Assembly: GCF_000688295.1 (NCBI RefSeq)
Contig: NZ_JHZF01000011.1
Location: 714,288-778,287, forward strand
Length of the DNA: 64,000 nt
Source of the DNA: Pseudooceanicola nanhaiensis DSM 18065
GTDB lineage: Bacteria > Pseudomonadota > Alphaproteobacteria > Rhodobacterales > Rhodobacteraceae
Reading direction: 5' to 3'
Each line of letters begins with the position of its first letter. The stretch's first letter is position 1. Both the position numbers and the translations under genes were made by a program. Below the pieces are notes generated by a model. That model searched no databases. It was not told where the DNA came from and saw only the letters and a list, made by a program, of their open reading frames with translations. Positions 48,771-58,867 of this stretch are shown here, piece after piece.

Positions 48771-49187
48771 ATGCACAAGCGCGAGACCATCCTCACCCGC
48801 TGCGAGCAGCAGGGCCTCCGCCTGACCGAGCAGCGGCGCGTGATCGCGGGGGTGCTGGACGGGGCACGGGACCATCCGGACGTGGAAGAGCTGCATGCGC
48901 GGGCCAATGCCGCGGACCCGCGCATCTCGCTCGCGACGGTCTACCGGACGGTGAAGCTGTTCGAAGAGGCGGGGATCCTCGAGAAGGTCGATTTCGGCGA
49001 CGGACGGGCGCGCTACGAGGATGCGGAGCGCGACCATCACGACCACCTGATCGACCTCGAGACCGGCAAGGTCATCGAATTCGTCGACCCCGAGATCGAG
49101 CAGCTGCAGGAAAGGATCGCCCGCAAGCTCGGCTACGACCTCAAGGGCCACAAGCTCGAACTCTACGGGGTGCGCCGGAAGGACTGA
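48771..49187 (+). CDS. Fur-family metal-responsive repressor
   Basis: A 138-residue winged-helix regulator. The DNA-binding part is GLRLTEQRRVIAGVL through ISLATVYRTVKLFEEAGIL; the metal-sensing part contains EDAERDHHDHLIDLETGKVIEF with the His-rich site of Fur/Mur. The CxxC zinc sites of Zur-type proteins are absent. In this order the likely members are Fur or the manganese regulator Mur; the sequence alone does not decide, and no target gene lies adjacent. ATG at 48771 with TTGGAG in front. Confidence 0.88.
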   Translation: MHKRETILTRCEQQGLRLTEQRRVIAGVLDGARDHPDVEELHARANAADPRISLATVYRTVKLFEEAGILEKVDFGDGRARYEDAERDHHDHLIDLETGKVIEFVDPEIEQLQERIARKLGYDLKGHKLELYGVRRKD

Positions 49188-49209
49188 CCTTCCGGCACGG
49201 CGCCCTGGG

Positions 49210-50217
49210 TCAGGCCGCCTGCGAGGCCTCGAACCCCAGATCCCGGAGCGCGGCCGCCGCGATCTCGAACGACCGGCGCCGCTTGGCCGGGTCGTGGATG
49301 TGGCCTGCGAGGATCACCTCGTCGGGCCCGTGCCGGTCGATCAGGCCGGAGAGCTGTGCCTGCACCTCGGCCTTGTCGCCGACCGCCCGGATGCGCCCGC
49401 CGATATCGGTCATGCGGATCATCGACGCGTCGGCGTGATCCTCGATTCGCTCCACCGGCCGCGGCAGCTTGCCCGGCCGCCCGGAGCGCAGGTTGATCAT
49501 GGCGAGCTGGGCGGAGGTGCGGATGAAATGCGCCTCGTCCGAGGTGTCGGCGCCGAAGACATTGATGGCCATCATGAAATGCGGGCGTTCGAGGAACTCG
49601 GACGGACGGAAGGTCTGGCGATAGATGTCGGCGGCCTCTTCCAGCGCGTCGGGGGCGAAATGCGAGGCGAAGGCGTAGGGCAGCCCGAGATGCGCGGCAA
49701 GCTGGGCGCCGTAGAGCGAGGAGCCGAGGATCCAGAGCGGCACATGGGTGCCTTCGCCGGGGATCGCGTGCAGCCGCTGGCCGGGCTCGGGATCGCCGAA
49801 ATAGGCCAGGAGCTCGATCACGTCCTGCGGGAAGGTGTCGGGCGCCTGCAGGTTGCGGCGCAGTGCGCGGGCGGTCTCCATGTCGGTGCCGGGCGCGCGG
49901 CCGAGCCCGAGGTCGATCCGGCCGGGGAACATGGTGGCGAGCGTGCCGAACTGTTCGGCGATCACCAGCGGCGAGTGGTTGGGCAGCATGATCCCGCCCG
50001 AGCCCACGCGGATCCGCTGCGTCTGCTGCGCCACGTGGCCGATCAGGACCGAGGTCGCGGCCGAGGCGATGCCCGGCATGTTGTGATGTTCGGCCAGCCA
50101 GAAGCGGCGGTAGCCCTCGGCCTCGGCGGTCTGGGCGAGGGCGACGGTGGCGGCGATCGCCTCGGCCGCGTCATGGCCTTCGGAGACGGGCGAGAGATCG
50201 AGCAGCGAATAGCGCAT
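49210..50217 (-). CDS. Luciferase-like (LLM class) flavin-dependent oxidoreductase
   Basis: A 335-residue protein of the bacterial-luciferase superfamily, YhbW-like subgroup. Conserved parts are [41 protein letters not shown] (in parts) and [14 protein letters not shown], with [27 protein letters not shown] later. These bind FMN or F420; the substrate is unknown. It converges on the Fur-family gene with 22 bases between the stops. Confidence 0.9.
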   Translation of the reverse strand: MRYSLLDLSPVSEGHDAAEAIAATVALAQTAEAEGYRRFWLAEHHNMPGIASAATSVLIGHVAQQTQRIRVGSGGIMLPNHSPLVIAEQFGTLATMFPGRIDLGLGRAPGTDMETARALRRNLQAPDTFPQDVIELLAYFGDPEPGQRLHAIPGEGTHVPLWILGSSLYGAQLAAHLGLPYAFASHFAPDALEEAADIYRQTFRPSEFLERPHFMMAINVFGADTSDEAHFIRTSAQLAMINLRSGRPGKLPRPVERIEDHADASMIRMTDIGGRIRAVGDKAEVQAQLSGLIDRHGPDEVILAGHIHDPAKRRRSFEIAAAALRDLGFEASQAA

Positions 50218-50318
50218 GGGGTGGTCCTTTCGAACGTGTCGGACAGCAGTGAATGGCCTTTGCCCGCCGGGGGCAAGTGCGGAACGGAGAGGCTGGCGGC
50301 GGCCTCTGTGCGCCAGGC

Positions 50319-51014
50319 TCAGCGAAGCTCTCCCTTCGCGGCCCAGCCGGCCTCGAGCTTGTCGATGGCGGCGATGCGGGCGTCGGTCTTCGGATGGCTC
50401 ATCAGCCAGGCGGGCGTCGCCCCGCCGCCGCCGGTGAGCGCGGCGAGCTTGCGGAAGAGCGATTTCTGCGGCCCGGTGCCGATGCCGGACTTGGTGAGCA
50501 GGGCGGCGGCATAGGCATCGGCCTCGTATTCGTCCGAGCGCGAGAGCCGGGCGGCCAGCAGCGAGGTCAGCGCGCCCGCGATCAGGATGCCGATCCCGGG
50601 GATCAGCCGCGCCAGCACCAGCCCGAGCGCGGTCCGAAGCGCGTTCTGGCCGGAGAAGTCGATCATCCGCCGCCGCGAATGGCCAAGCGCCACGTGGCCC
50701 AGTTCGTGGGCGATGACCGATCCCATCTCCTCGGCCGTGACCTCGCCCTTGCGGAACCGGTCGTAGAAGCCGCGGGTGATGAAGATGCGCCCGTCCGGCG
50801 CGGCCAGGCCGTTGACCGGCGCGATCTCGTAGATGTGGACGCGGATCCGGGGCAGGTCGAGCGCCTTGGCGAGCCGCGTGGTGATCTCGAGCAGCTTCGG
50901 GTCCGCCAGTTCGGAGGATTTGGCGTCCAGTTCCTTGCGGGTGCGCCAGACCGAGAAGTGGTAGGCGACGAGCCCGTAGAGGATGGCCAGCAGGATCGGG
51001 GCGAAGCGGAGCAT
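50319..51014 (-). CDS. M48-family metalloprotease
   Basis: A 231-residue protein with one N-terminal membrane helix (residues 4-20) and a zinc-protease domain: [17 protein letters not shown] carries the HExxH motif (here HELGH) and the downstream [14 protein letters not shown] the third zinc ligand. A second hydrophobic segment ([18 protein letters not shown]) separates them, as in HtpX-like proteins. Possibly membrane-protein quality control. It follows the DedA gene by 42 bases on the same strand. Confidence 0.88.
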   Translation of the reverse strand: MLRFAPILLAILYGLVAYHFSVWRTRKELDAKSSELADPKLLEITTRLAKALDLPRIRVHIYEIAPVNGLAAPDGRIFITRGFYDRFRKGEVTAEEMGSVIAHELGHVALGHSRRRMIDFSGQNALRTALGLVLARLIPGIGILIAGALTSLLAARLSRSDEYEADAYAAALLTKSGIGTGPQKSLFRKLAALTGGGGATPAWLMSHPKTDARIAAIDKLEAGWAAKGELR

Positions 51015-51056
51015 TGTCTCGATATGGGGTCGCGGCAGCGGCCGGGCAAGCGGGGT

Positions 51057-51719
51057 CTAGGTCTCGGGGTGGTCCCGCTTCGCGACCCGGCGGATCGCCC
51101 AGAGGATCAGCACCAGCGCGCCTGCGGACAGGAGCAATCCGGTCGCCTCGTGCACCACCATGGCGGCGAAGAGGATCGGGTCCGCGAAGGTGTAGCCCGC
51201 GGCGAGGTTCACGAGCACCCAGATCACCTCACCGACCGAGGCCCAGGCGGTGAAACGGGCCCAGTTGTACCCGGCGGCACCGGCGGCAAAATTCACATAT
51301 GGGCCGAGCGGAGAGACCGGCCAGCGGCTGAACAGCACCCCCGGGCCGCCGCGGCGGGCGATCCAGCCCTCGGCCCTGAGTCGCCCCGCGCGCCGTTTCG
51401 GCTTCGCGTCCATCCAGCGGATCAGCGGACCGCGCCCCGCGCGACCGATGGCATAGGCGATCTGGTCGCCCGCGATGGCCCCGAGGATCCCCGCGAGCGC
51501 GAGCTGCCACAACGGCAATCCGCTGGCCGCCGATATGGCCCCCGCCGAGATCAGGATCACCGAGGCGGGCACCGGCAGCGCCACGCAGGAGGCGAGGCAG
51601 ACCGCGAAGATGACGACCGGCCCGTGCGCGGCGAGGGCCTGGATCAGCCAGTCCTCTCCCGCGATGTCGATCATCGTCGGGTCGGGCAGGTCCGGCGGCG
51701 GGGCGGGGATGATGCTCAT
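51057..51719 (-). CDS. DedA-family membrane protein
   Basis: A 220-residue membrane protein of the DedA/SNARE-associated family. The motif [18 protein letters not shown] and the [22 protein letters not shown] segment (in parts) are typical; DedA proteins act as phospholipid flippases or in membrane homeostasis. About five to six hydrophobic segments. It lies between the VWA-protein gene and the M48 protease gene on the same strand. Confidence 0.88.
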   Translation of the reverse strand: MSIIPAPPPDLPDPTMIDIAGEDWLIQALAAHGPVVIFAVCLASCVALPVPASVILISAGAISAASGLPLWQLALAGILGAIAGDQIAYAIGRAGRGPLIRWMDAKPKRRAGRLRAEGWIARRGGPGVLFSRWPVSPLGPYVNFAAGAAGYNWARFTAWASVGEVIWVLVNLAAGYTFADPILFAAMVVHEATGLLLSAGALVLILWAIRRVAKRDHPET

Positions 51720-51832
51720 GCGGGAAACCTTGCCCGTTCAGCGGCTTGCGTAAAGGTCCGGACGTGGTGCGTGAAGATTGTTGACCGGCGCACCGGAGCA
51801 CTTGCCACCGATAGCGGCGCCGGAAGGCAGGC

Positions 51833-53017
51833 TCAGCGGGTGAGTTCCTTCATCCCCTGCGAGAGCCCTTCGAGCGTCATCGGGAACATCTGGTCCTCGA
51901 AGATCTCGCCGATCATCTTGATCGACTGGGTATAGCCCCAGTATTTGCGCGGCACCGGGTTGATCCAGACGTTGTCCTTCCACTGCGCGCGGGCGCGCCG
52001 CAGCCAGGTCTCGCCGGATTCCTCGTTCCAGTGCTCGTTCGCGCCGCCGGGATAGGCCACCTCGTAAGGCGACATCGAGGCATCGCCGATGAAGATCGCC
52101 TTGTAATCGTGGCCGTAGGTCCGCAGCACCTCCCATGTGGGCGTCTGCTCCTGCCAGCGGCGGCGGTTGTCCTTCCAGACGCCTTCGTAGAGGCAATTGT
52201 GGAAGTAGAAGTGTTCGAGATGCTTGAACTCGGACTTGGCGGCCGAGAAGAGCTCTTCCATCACCTTGATATGCGGGTCCATCGAGCCGCCGACATCGAG
52301 GAACAGCAGCACCTTCACCGCGTTGCGCCGCTCGGGCCTTGTCTGCACGTCGAGATAGCCGTGTTCGGCGGTCGAGCGGATCGTGCCGTCGAGGTCGAGC
52401 TCGTCATGCGCGCCGTCGCGGGCCCAGCGACGCAGACGCTTGAGCGCCATCTTGATGTTGCGGGTCCCGAGCTCGACGTTGTCGTCGAAATTCTTGAACT
52501 CGCGCTTGTCCCAGACCTTCACCGCGCGCTGGTGGCGGGATTTCTCCTGGCCGATGCGCACCCCTTCCGGGTTGTAGCCCTGCGCGCCGAAGGGCGAGGT
52601 GCCCTTGGTGCCGATCCACTTGGAGCCGCCCTCGTGCCGTTCCTTCTGCTCCTTCAGGCGCTCCTTGAGCGTCTCCATCAGCTTCTCGAAGCCGCCGAGC
52701 GCCTTGATCTCGTCCATCTCCTCCTTCGAGAGATGCTTTTCAGCCATCTGGGTCAGCCAGTCGGCGGGCAGGTCCACCGCCTCGATCACCTGATCGAACG
52801 AGATGTTCTCGAGCCCCTCGAAGGTCTTCGCGAAGGCGATGTCGAACTTGTCGATATTGCGCTCGTCCTTCACCATCGAGGTCCGGGCGAGGTAGTAGAA
52901 CGCCTCGACGTCGTAGGTCGCCAGTCCGGCGCGCACCGCTTCCAGGAAGGTCAGGTATTCGCGCAGGGTGACGGGGACGGCGTGTTTCCGGAGGTTCTCG
53001 AAGAAGGGTATGAACAT
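51833..53017 (-). CDS. VWA (CoxE-like) domain protein, partner of MoxR ATPase
   Basis: A 394-residue soluble protein. The N-terminal half is helical and charged (TLREYLTFLEAVRAGL, KEEMDEIKALGGFEKLMETL); the C-terminal half is a von Willebrand A domain with the metal-site loop FLDVGGSMDPHIK, where the usual DxSxS motif is DVGGS. Such proteins work with MoxR-type AAA ATPases to assemble or activate other proteins. The cognate ATPase gene is in the same direction 3 kb upstream (56065-56904). ATG at 53017 overlaps the preceding stop. Confidence 0.9.
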   Translation of the reverse strand: MFIPFFENLRKHAVPVTLREYLTFLEAVRAGLATYDVEAFYYLARTSMVKDERNIDKFDIAFAKTFEGLENISFDQVIEAVDLPADWLTQMAEKHLSKEEMDEIKALGGFEKLMETLKERLKEQKERHEGGSKWIGTKGTSPFGAQGYNPEGVRIGQEKSRHQRAVKVWDKREFKNFDDNVELGTRNIKMALKRLRRWARDGAHDELDLDGTIRSTAEHGYLDVQTRPERRNAVKVLLFLDVGGSMDPHIKVMEELFSAAKSEFKHLEHFYFHNCLYEGVWKDNRRRWQEQTPTWEVLRTYGHDYKAIFIGDASMSPYEVAYPGGANEHWNEESGETWLRRARAQWKDNVWINPVPRKYWGYTQSIKMIGEIFEDQMFPMTLEGLSQGMKELTR

Positions 53018-53184
53018 CAGACCATCGTGCGGTGGATTATGAGGGTCAGGAAGAGACCCGCCAGCGCGAAGATCATGGCATGTACCGCCGCGTATTGCAA
53101 AATGTCCGCAGTCTTGCCGCCGCGCGATTTCGCCCGCCAGCCGCCGACGAGGGCGCCGGCGATGATGCCGATGATGACCAGCAT
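53017..53184 (-). CDS. 55-residue membrane protein
   Basis: Two hydrophobic segments (MLVIIGIIAGALVGGW and AAVHAMIFALAGLFLTLII) around a basic loop (RAKSRGGKTADILQ). The frame is open further upstream, but ATG at 53184 starts directly with the first helix and lies two bases after the DUF2927 stop. Its own stop overlaps the ATG of the VWA gene, so it is coupled to that gene. Family not recognised. Confidence 0.75.
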   Translation of the reverse strand: MLVIIGIIAGALVGGWRAKSRGGKTADILQYAAVHAMIFALAGLFLTLIIHRTMV

Positions 53185-53186
53185 GT

Positions 53187-54566
53187 TCAGCCTCCGGTTC
53201 GGTTCGGATTGAGCGCGGCGACCTCGGAGAGTTTCGCCCGGACCGCCCAATCGGGACCGAAGCCGTAGCGCGCCCAGCCGAGGGAGTCACGGCGGGTGGC
53301 CTGCGCCGCTTCGCCGCGCCCGACGAGGTCCAGCGCCTCGGCCTCGAGCATCATCAGCGACGACAGGAGCGCCGCGTTCTCGTGCCGGCGCGCGAGATCG
53401 GACTGGCCCTTCAGCAGCGACAGCGCGGCGGCCCCGTCGCTGCGGGCGATGGCATGGGCGGCCAGCTGCGCGCGGACGAAGGCACGGTGGATCGCGGTGT
53501 CGGGGTTGCGGCCGTAGAGCGCGTCGGCCCGGCGGTAGCTGGCCAGCGCCGCCTGCGGATCCGTCGACTGCACCAGCCGCGCATAGGCGTAATGCGAAAA
53601 GGCGAGGCGGTGATCGCTCCAGCCGCTCCGTCGCGCGATGTCGAGCGCGCGACCGGCGGCGCGCAGCCGCTCCAGGTTCGAGGTGCCGGGCCCGAGCGCG
53701 TTCTGGATCGCGTCGATCCAGTCGCGCGAGGTTTCGGGCAGGTTGCGGGTCGGGCGCCGCTCCCCGGCCGGGTTCAGCCGGGCGAGCAGGGCGGGCAGGC
53801 GGGCCGCGACCTGCGCCTTCGTCATGCCGTTCTGCAGTTCGTCCGCGTAGAAGGCCCGCAGGATCAGCATGTCGAAGGGCGTCAGCACGGTGTGGACGTT
53901 GTCGTCGTTGAAGACGGAATTATCCAGCCGGTAGAGGTCGTTCAGCGGCCCGAGCGCCTGCGCCAGCTCCTCGTGCAGGCAGTCGCGGACCTCCTGCGGG
54001 CTCACGTCGTTCGGCACGAAGATGGCGATCCGCTCGCGCTTCGTCAGGCCGGTCCAGGACGATTGCGCGCGACGCCGGGCGCGGTTGTATTCCGCGAGGC
54101 TCGAGACATTGGGCACGACGAAGCAGGCGGCCTGCGGCAGGAAGCGCCGGATCTGGTCGCCCGAGACGGCCTGGATCGTCACGTTTGCATCGCTGGCCGA
54201 GGTGCGCTGGATGTCGAGCCCCGCCTCGCGCCGCATCCGCGCCAGCACGCGGTCCAGCTCGGTCCGCATTCCCGTGGGCGCGGTGCCGGTCATGCGGACG
54301 CGTATGGTCCCCTCGAACCGTGTCAGCACGGGCAGCTCGCGGCCCGATTCCAGCCGGAAGGCGAGGTCGAGGAAATCGCGGGCGATGTCGGCGTTGGACG
54401 CGCTGACCTGGCCCGGCCCGGCACGGTTTTCCGAGAACAGCTTCATCGGCGGCAGGTCCATGCCGCCCGCGGAATGGGCGGCGCGCGACGGCGGTTCTCC
54501 GGCCTGCGACAGGGGCTGGCAGGCGGCCAGGGCCATCAACAGAAACGCGGCATGTTTCAGCCGCAT
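53187..54566 (-). CDS. DUF2927 lipoprotein
   Basis: A 459-residue exported protein. The signal peptide MRLKHAAFLLMALAAC carries a lipobox (LAAC, cysteine 16). The central part has the DUF2927 pattern with DCLHEELAQALGPLNDL, a HEExxQ-like metalloprotease-style helix (HEELAQ). The C-terminal half (residues about 290-440) is Ala-rich and helical with TPR-like spacing (AYARLVQSTDPQAALASYRRA). Function unknown. Start overlaps the acetyltransferase stop as ATGA, and the next gene begins two bases after its stop. Confidence 0.85.
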   Translation of the reverse strand: MRLKHAAFLLMALAACQPLSQAGEPPSRAAHSAGGMDLPPMKLFSENRAGPGQVSASNADIARDFLDLAFRLESGRELPVLTRFEGTIRVRMTGTAPTGMRTELDRVLARMRREAGLDIQRTSASDANVTIQAVSGDQIRRFLPQAACFVVPNVSSLAEYNRARRRAQSSWTGLTKRERIAIFVPNDVSPQEVRDCLHEELAQALGPLNDLYRLDNSVFNDDNVHTVLTPFDMLILRAFYADELQNGMTKAQVAARLPALLARLNPAGERRPTRNLPETSRDWIDAIQNALGPGTSNLERLRAAGRALDIARRSGWSDHRLAFSHYAYARLVQSTDPQAALASYRRADALYGRNPDTAIHRAFVRAQLAAHAIARSDGAAALSLLKGQSDLARRHENAALLSSLMMLEAEALDLVGRGEAAQATRRDSLGWARYGFGPDWAVRAKLSEVAALNPNRTGG

Positions 54567-55018
54567 CAGAGCGCCCTCTGGTACTTGATGAAATCCGTCT
54601 TCTTCGCGATCCGGTCATAGAGCTTGCGGGCCGTCGCGTTGTCCTCCTGCGTCAGCCAGTAGACGGTGGGCGCACCGGCGGCGTCGGCCCGTTCGTAGAC
54701 CGCCTCGATCAGCGCGCGGCCGACACCGGTGCCGCGGACCTCGGGATCGGCGTAGAGGTCCTGCAGGTAGCAGACGTTCTCCACCTTCCAACCGTGCCGG
54801 TGGAAGAGGTAATGCACCAGGCCCACGGGCTTGCCGTCAACCTCGGCGATGAGGCCGTTGAAATCCTGCGGGTCGTCGCCGAGCAGGCGCGCGAAGCTCG
54901 ATGCCTTGATCTCGGGCGTGACGGAGGTGTGGTAGAATTCCAGGTAGAGATCCCAGAGACGTTCCCATTCGGCGCGGTCGGAAGGGGTGATCGGGCGGAT
55001 CGTAACCGTATCGCTCAA
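54566..55018 (-). CDS. GNAT-family N-acetyltransferase
   Basis: A 150-residue acetyltransferase. The acetyl-CoA-binding loop is VRGTGVGRALIEAVYE, preceded by VCYLQDLYADPE, and the end (NATARKLYDRIAKKTDFIKYQRAL) is the usual final strand and helix. There is no ATG; I use TTG at 55018, which has TAGGA eight bases upstream and yields LSDTVTIRPITPSDRAEW. The long upstream open frame is Arg-rich and non-coding. Substrate unknown. First gene of a coupled group with the DUF2927, 55-aa and VWA genes. Confidence 0.87.
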   Translation of the reverse strand: MSDTVTIRPITPSDRAEWERLWDLYLEFYHTSVTPEIKASSFARLLGDDPQDFNGLIAEVDGKPVGLVHYLFHRHGWKVENVCYLQDLYADPEVRGTGVGRALIEAVYERADAAGAPTVYWLTQEDNATARKLYDRIAKKTDFIKYQRAL

Positions 55019-55157
55019 TGGAATTGTCCTATCATCAGCCTGCAATGCCGCCCGACGGCGGTTCTTTCGCAAGAGTGTCCGCAATTTTGCCCGGAATGTC
55101 ACGCCCGGTGATCCGCGGGCCAGCGGAGTGTCGCTCTTCTGCCGATCGCGGGCGGTG

Positions 55158-56063
55158 TCAGGCCAGCCAGGCGAGCGTGGCGAGGGTCGCGACGGTGGTC
55201 CAGACGGTGACCTGCATGATCGTGCGCGTGCGCACCTCGTAGAGCAGCGCCATCGAGAAGGCCATCGCGCCCGTGGGTCCGGCCGCCGAGAGCAGGAAGC
55301 CATCGGGCGCGGTGCCGGGCGCCAGAACCACGATCGCGGCCCAGAGCGCCAGCGGGAAGACGGCCACCTTGACCGCGATGACGAGCAGGGCCAGCGGTTC
55401 GGGGCGGAGCGGCGTCACCGACAGGATCACCCCCATGGCGAAGAGCGCGGTCGGCGAGGCGGCGCGGCCGACGAACCCCGCGAAGGTGTCGAGCGGGCCG
55501 GGCAGGGGCAGCCCGCCCGCCGCGAAGACCGCCGCCGCCGCGATGGCCCAGAGCAGCGGCAGGCGCAGCACGCGCGTCAGGACCAGCCCGGCGCTGCTGC
55601 CCGCATCGCGCCCGGCCATCACCTCGAGCGCGATCATGGTGCCGGCGAAGGCGAGGATCGAATCCACCATGATGACCGAGGTGATCGCGAGCGTGGTCTC
55701 CGGTTCTCCGAGGAACTGCGCGATCGGCAGGGTGTAGTACGCGTTGTTGACGAAGACGCCCGCGAAGCCCAGAAGCAGCGCCTCCTGACGGGATCGCCCG
55801 AAGAGATTGCGCGCCACCGCGAAGCCCGCGGCATAGACCAGAGCCTCCACCCCCACGTAGGCGAGCAGCGGCACGAGCTCGAACGCGGGCCAGGGCGCGG
55901 TGGCGATGGCGCGGAACAGGAAGATCGGCAGCAGGACGGTCATGGCGAACCGGTTCAGGACCCGCGCGTCCCCCGCGCCGACCCAGCCGGTCCGCCCGCT
56001 CGCGTAGCCGATCAATGCGATGGCGAAGACCGGCAGGATCGGATCCGTCAGGACCCCGAGCAC
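55158..56063 (-). CDS. AEC-family (auxin efflux carrier-like) transporter
   Basis: A 301-residue membrane protein with about ten helices in two halves; the pattern FAIALIGYASGR, LNRFAMTVLLPIFLFRAIA, FVNNAYYTLPIAQ and LFAMGVILS matches AEC transporters, which carry organic acids such as malonate or malate in bacteria. Substrate unknown. It starts one base after the moxR stop, so the two are one transcript. The gap of 139 bases to the acetyltransferase gene may hold a promoter. Confidence 0.88.
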   Translation of the reverse strand: MLGVLTDPILPVFAIALIGYASGRTGWVGAGDARVLNRFAMTVLLPIFLFRAIATAPWPAFELVPLLAYVGVEALVYAAGFAVARNLFGRSRQEALLLGFAGVFVNNAYYTLPIAQFLGEPETTLAITSVIMVDSILAFAGTMIALEVMAGRDAGSSAGLVLTRVLRLPLLWAIAAAAVFAAGGLPLPGPLDTFAGFVGRAASPTALFAMGVILSVTPLRPEPLALLVIAVKVAVFPLALWAAIVVLAPGTAPDGFLLSAAGPTGAMAFSMALLYEVRTRTIMQVTVWTTVATLATLAWLA

Positions 56064-56064
56064 G

Positions 56065-56904
<840 letters not shown>

Positions 56905-57134
56905 CTGCGCATATCCCTCGGTTGGTCCGGGGGCGACACTAGAGGCCTTCGGACGGCGCCGCAATCAATCCCTTGCCGTTCGGCAGGTTCGTGAAGCGGG
57001 CAGGGGTTACTGCTTTATTGCATTGTGTAGTGACAAGACATCTTGAAAGGAGTAGATGCCAGCGCAGGGGTGGCCAGCGGGCTTTCTGAACTCTGAAAGC
57101 GACGTGTTTGGCCGTTTTTGAGGGAGCCTTGTGC

Positions 57135-57557
57135 ATGAAAGCAGAGACGTTTCTTTCTGATGATTACCGGCCCGCTGAGGACGAGCCTTTCATGAACGAG
57201 CGCCAGCTCGAATATTTCCGCAGAAAACTTTGGACCTGGAAAGACGAGATCCTGGAAGACAGCCGCGAGACCATCGAGGGCCTTCAGGACAGCACCCGCA
57301 ACATCCCGGACGTCGCCGACCGCGCCAGCGAAGAGACCGACCGCGCCCTGGAACTGCGGACCCGCGATCGCCAGCGCAAGCTGGTGGCCAAGATCGACGC
57401 GGCGCTGCGGCGGATCGACGAGGGCGAATACGGCTATTGCGAGGTCACCGGCGAGCCGATCAGCCTCAAGCGCCTGGATGCACGGCCGATCGCCACCATG
57501 AGCCTCGAGGCACAGGAACGCCACGAACGGCGCGAGAAGGTCCACCGGGACGACTGA
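57135..57557 (+). CDS. dksA: DksA-family transcription factor with incomplete zinc finger
   Basis: A 140-residue RNA-polymerase-binding regulator that works with ppGpp. The N-terminal half is a coiled coil (MNERQLEYFRRKLWTWKDEILE to ALELRTRDRQRKLVAKIDAAL, in parts) whose tip carries DVADRASEETDRA, with the acidic and alanine residues needed in the polymerase channel. The C-terminal globular part is YGYCEVTGEPISLKRLDARPIATM: only the first of the four zinc cysteines of E. coli DksA is kept, so it is not a canonical zinc finger. AGGGAG precedes the ATG. A terminator follows. Confidence 0.92.
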   Translation: MKAETFLSDDYRPAEDEPFMNERQLEYFRRKLWTWKDEILEDSRETIEGLQDSTRNIPDVADRASEETDRALELRTRDRQRKLVAKIDAALRRIDEGEYGYCEVTGEPISLKRLDARPIATMSLEAQERHERREKVHRDD

Positions 57558-57611
57558 TCTCGTCGCGGCGTTCTGGCCGCGGTGTCAATCGACTGAATTT
57601 GAACAAAATCC

Positions 57612-57642
57612 AACGCGCCGGGCTTTCGCTCCGGCGCGTTTT
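57612..57642 (+). terminator. Rho-independent terminator of dksA
   Basis: A 10-base-pair stem AACGCGCCGG (57612-57621) with its complement (57631-57640), a nine-base loop and TTTT. It ends only 16 bases before the ATG of the next gene, which leaves little space for a separate promoter. Confidence 0.8.
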
Positions 57643-57658
57643 GGTGTCTGAATCGGGT

Positions 57659-58867
57659 ATGGACCTCAATCAACTCAAAGTTGCGGTCGTCGGGGCCGGG
57701 ATCGGCGGGCTTGCCCTGGCCCGCGCGCTCGCGCTGCGCGGCGCATCGGTGACGGTGCTGGAACAGGCGCCGGAGATCCGCGAGGTGGGCGCCGGGCTGC
57801 AGGTCTCGCCGAATGGCGTGGCGGTGATGCGGGGTCTCGGCCTCGACCAGGCGCTGCTGGCGCGGCGCCCGGTGGAGGCGGGCGCCGTCTCGCTCCGCGA
57901 TGCCGGCGGGGACGAGGTGCTGCGGCTGGACCTCGCGCGGCATGCGCCCGGGCAATCGCATCTCTGCGTGCATCGCGCCGACCTGATCGACGTGCTGGCC
58001 GAGGGCGCGCGGGCGGCGGGCGTCCGGCTGCGCCTGCTGCACAAGGTCGATGCGGTCACGCCCGGGCCGCGGCCCGAGATCGTCACCTGCCGGGGCGCAC
58101 GGCTCAGGGCCGACCTCGTGATCGGTGCCGACGGGCTGCATTCGCGCCTCCGCCCGGTCCTGAACCCCGGCGCGGCGCCCGCCTTCACCCGCCATGTCGC
58201 CTGGCGCGCGGTCCTGCCCGAAACCGGCACGCCCGCGGCCGAGGTCCGGCTCTACATGGGGCCGAAGCGGCACATCGTGACCTATCCGCTGCGCGGCGGC
58301 ACGCTGCGCAACCTCGTGGCGGTCGAGGAAACGCCGGTCTGGACCGAGGAGGGATGGTCCCATGCCGGCGATCCCGACCGGCTGCGCGCGCTGTTTTCGG
58401 ACTTCGGCCCGGACGTGCGCGACCTGCTCGCCCGCGTCGAGACGGTGCATCGCTGGGGCCTCTTCCGTCACCCGGTCGCGCGGCGCTGGCACGGCGAGGG
58501 CACCGCGCTGGTCGGCGACGCGGCGCACCCGACGCTACCCTTCATGGCGCAGGGCGCCTGCCTCGCGCTGGAAGACGCCTGGGTGCTGGCCGAGAGCCTG
58601 GCGGAGGGGACGGACATGGCCTCGGGGCTGTCCGCCTACCAGCAGGCGCGGCAGGGCCGCGCAAGCCGCATCGTCGCCGCCGCCTCGCGCAATGCGTGGA
58701 AATACCACCTCAGCCTGCCGCCCCTGCGCCGCGCCGGCCACATGGCGCTGCGTCTCGGCGGCCGGTTCGCCCCCGGCGCCATGGTGCGCCAGTTCGACTG
58801 GATCTATCGCGAGGATGTCACGCGCGGCGCACGCCTCGCGCCGTCCTTGCCCATGGTGGCGGAGTAG
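57659..58867 (+). CDS. FAD-dependent monooxygenase (salicylate-hydroxylase-like)
   Basis: A 402-residue aromatic-ring-type flavoprotein hydroxylase. FAD-binding GXGXXG in VAVVGAGIGGLALARALAL at the N terminus, the middle DG motif LVIGADGLHSRLR, and the second FAD motif TALVGDAAHPTLPFMAQGACLALEDA (in parts) are all present. Family members hydroxylate salicylate, 3-hydroxybenzoate, zeaxanthin and other substrates; the substrate here is unknown. The ATG at 57659 gives the family start but has a weak ribosome site and lies directly behind the dksA terminator. Confidence 0.9.
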   Translation: MDLNQLKVAVVGAGIGGLALARALALRGASVTVLEQAPEIREVGAGLQVSPNGVAVMRGLGLDQALLARRPVEAGAVSLRDAGGDEVLRLDLARHAPGQSHLCVHRADLIDVLAEGARAAGVRLRLLHKVDAVTPGPRPEIVTCRGARLRADLVIGADGLHSRLRPVLNPGAAPAFTRHVAWRAVLPETGTPAAEVRLYMGPKRHIVTYPLRGGTLRNLVAVEETPVWTEEGWSHAGDPDRLRALFSDFGPDVRDLLARVETVHRWGLFRHPVARRWHGEGTALVGDAAHPTLPFMAQGACLALEDAWVLAESLAEGTDMASGLSAYQQARQGRASRIVAAASRNAWKYHLSLPPLRRAGHMALRLGGRFAPGAMVRQFDWIYREDVTRGARLAPSLPMVAE

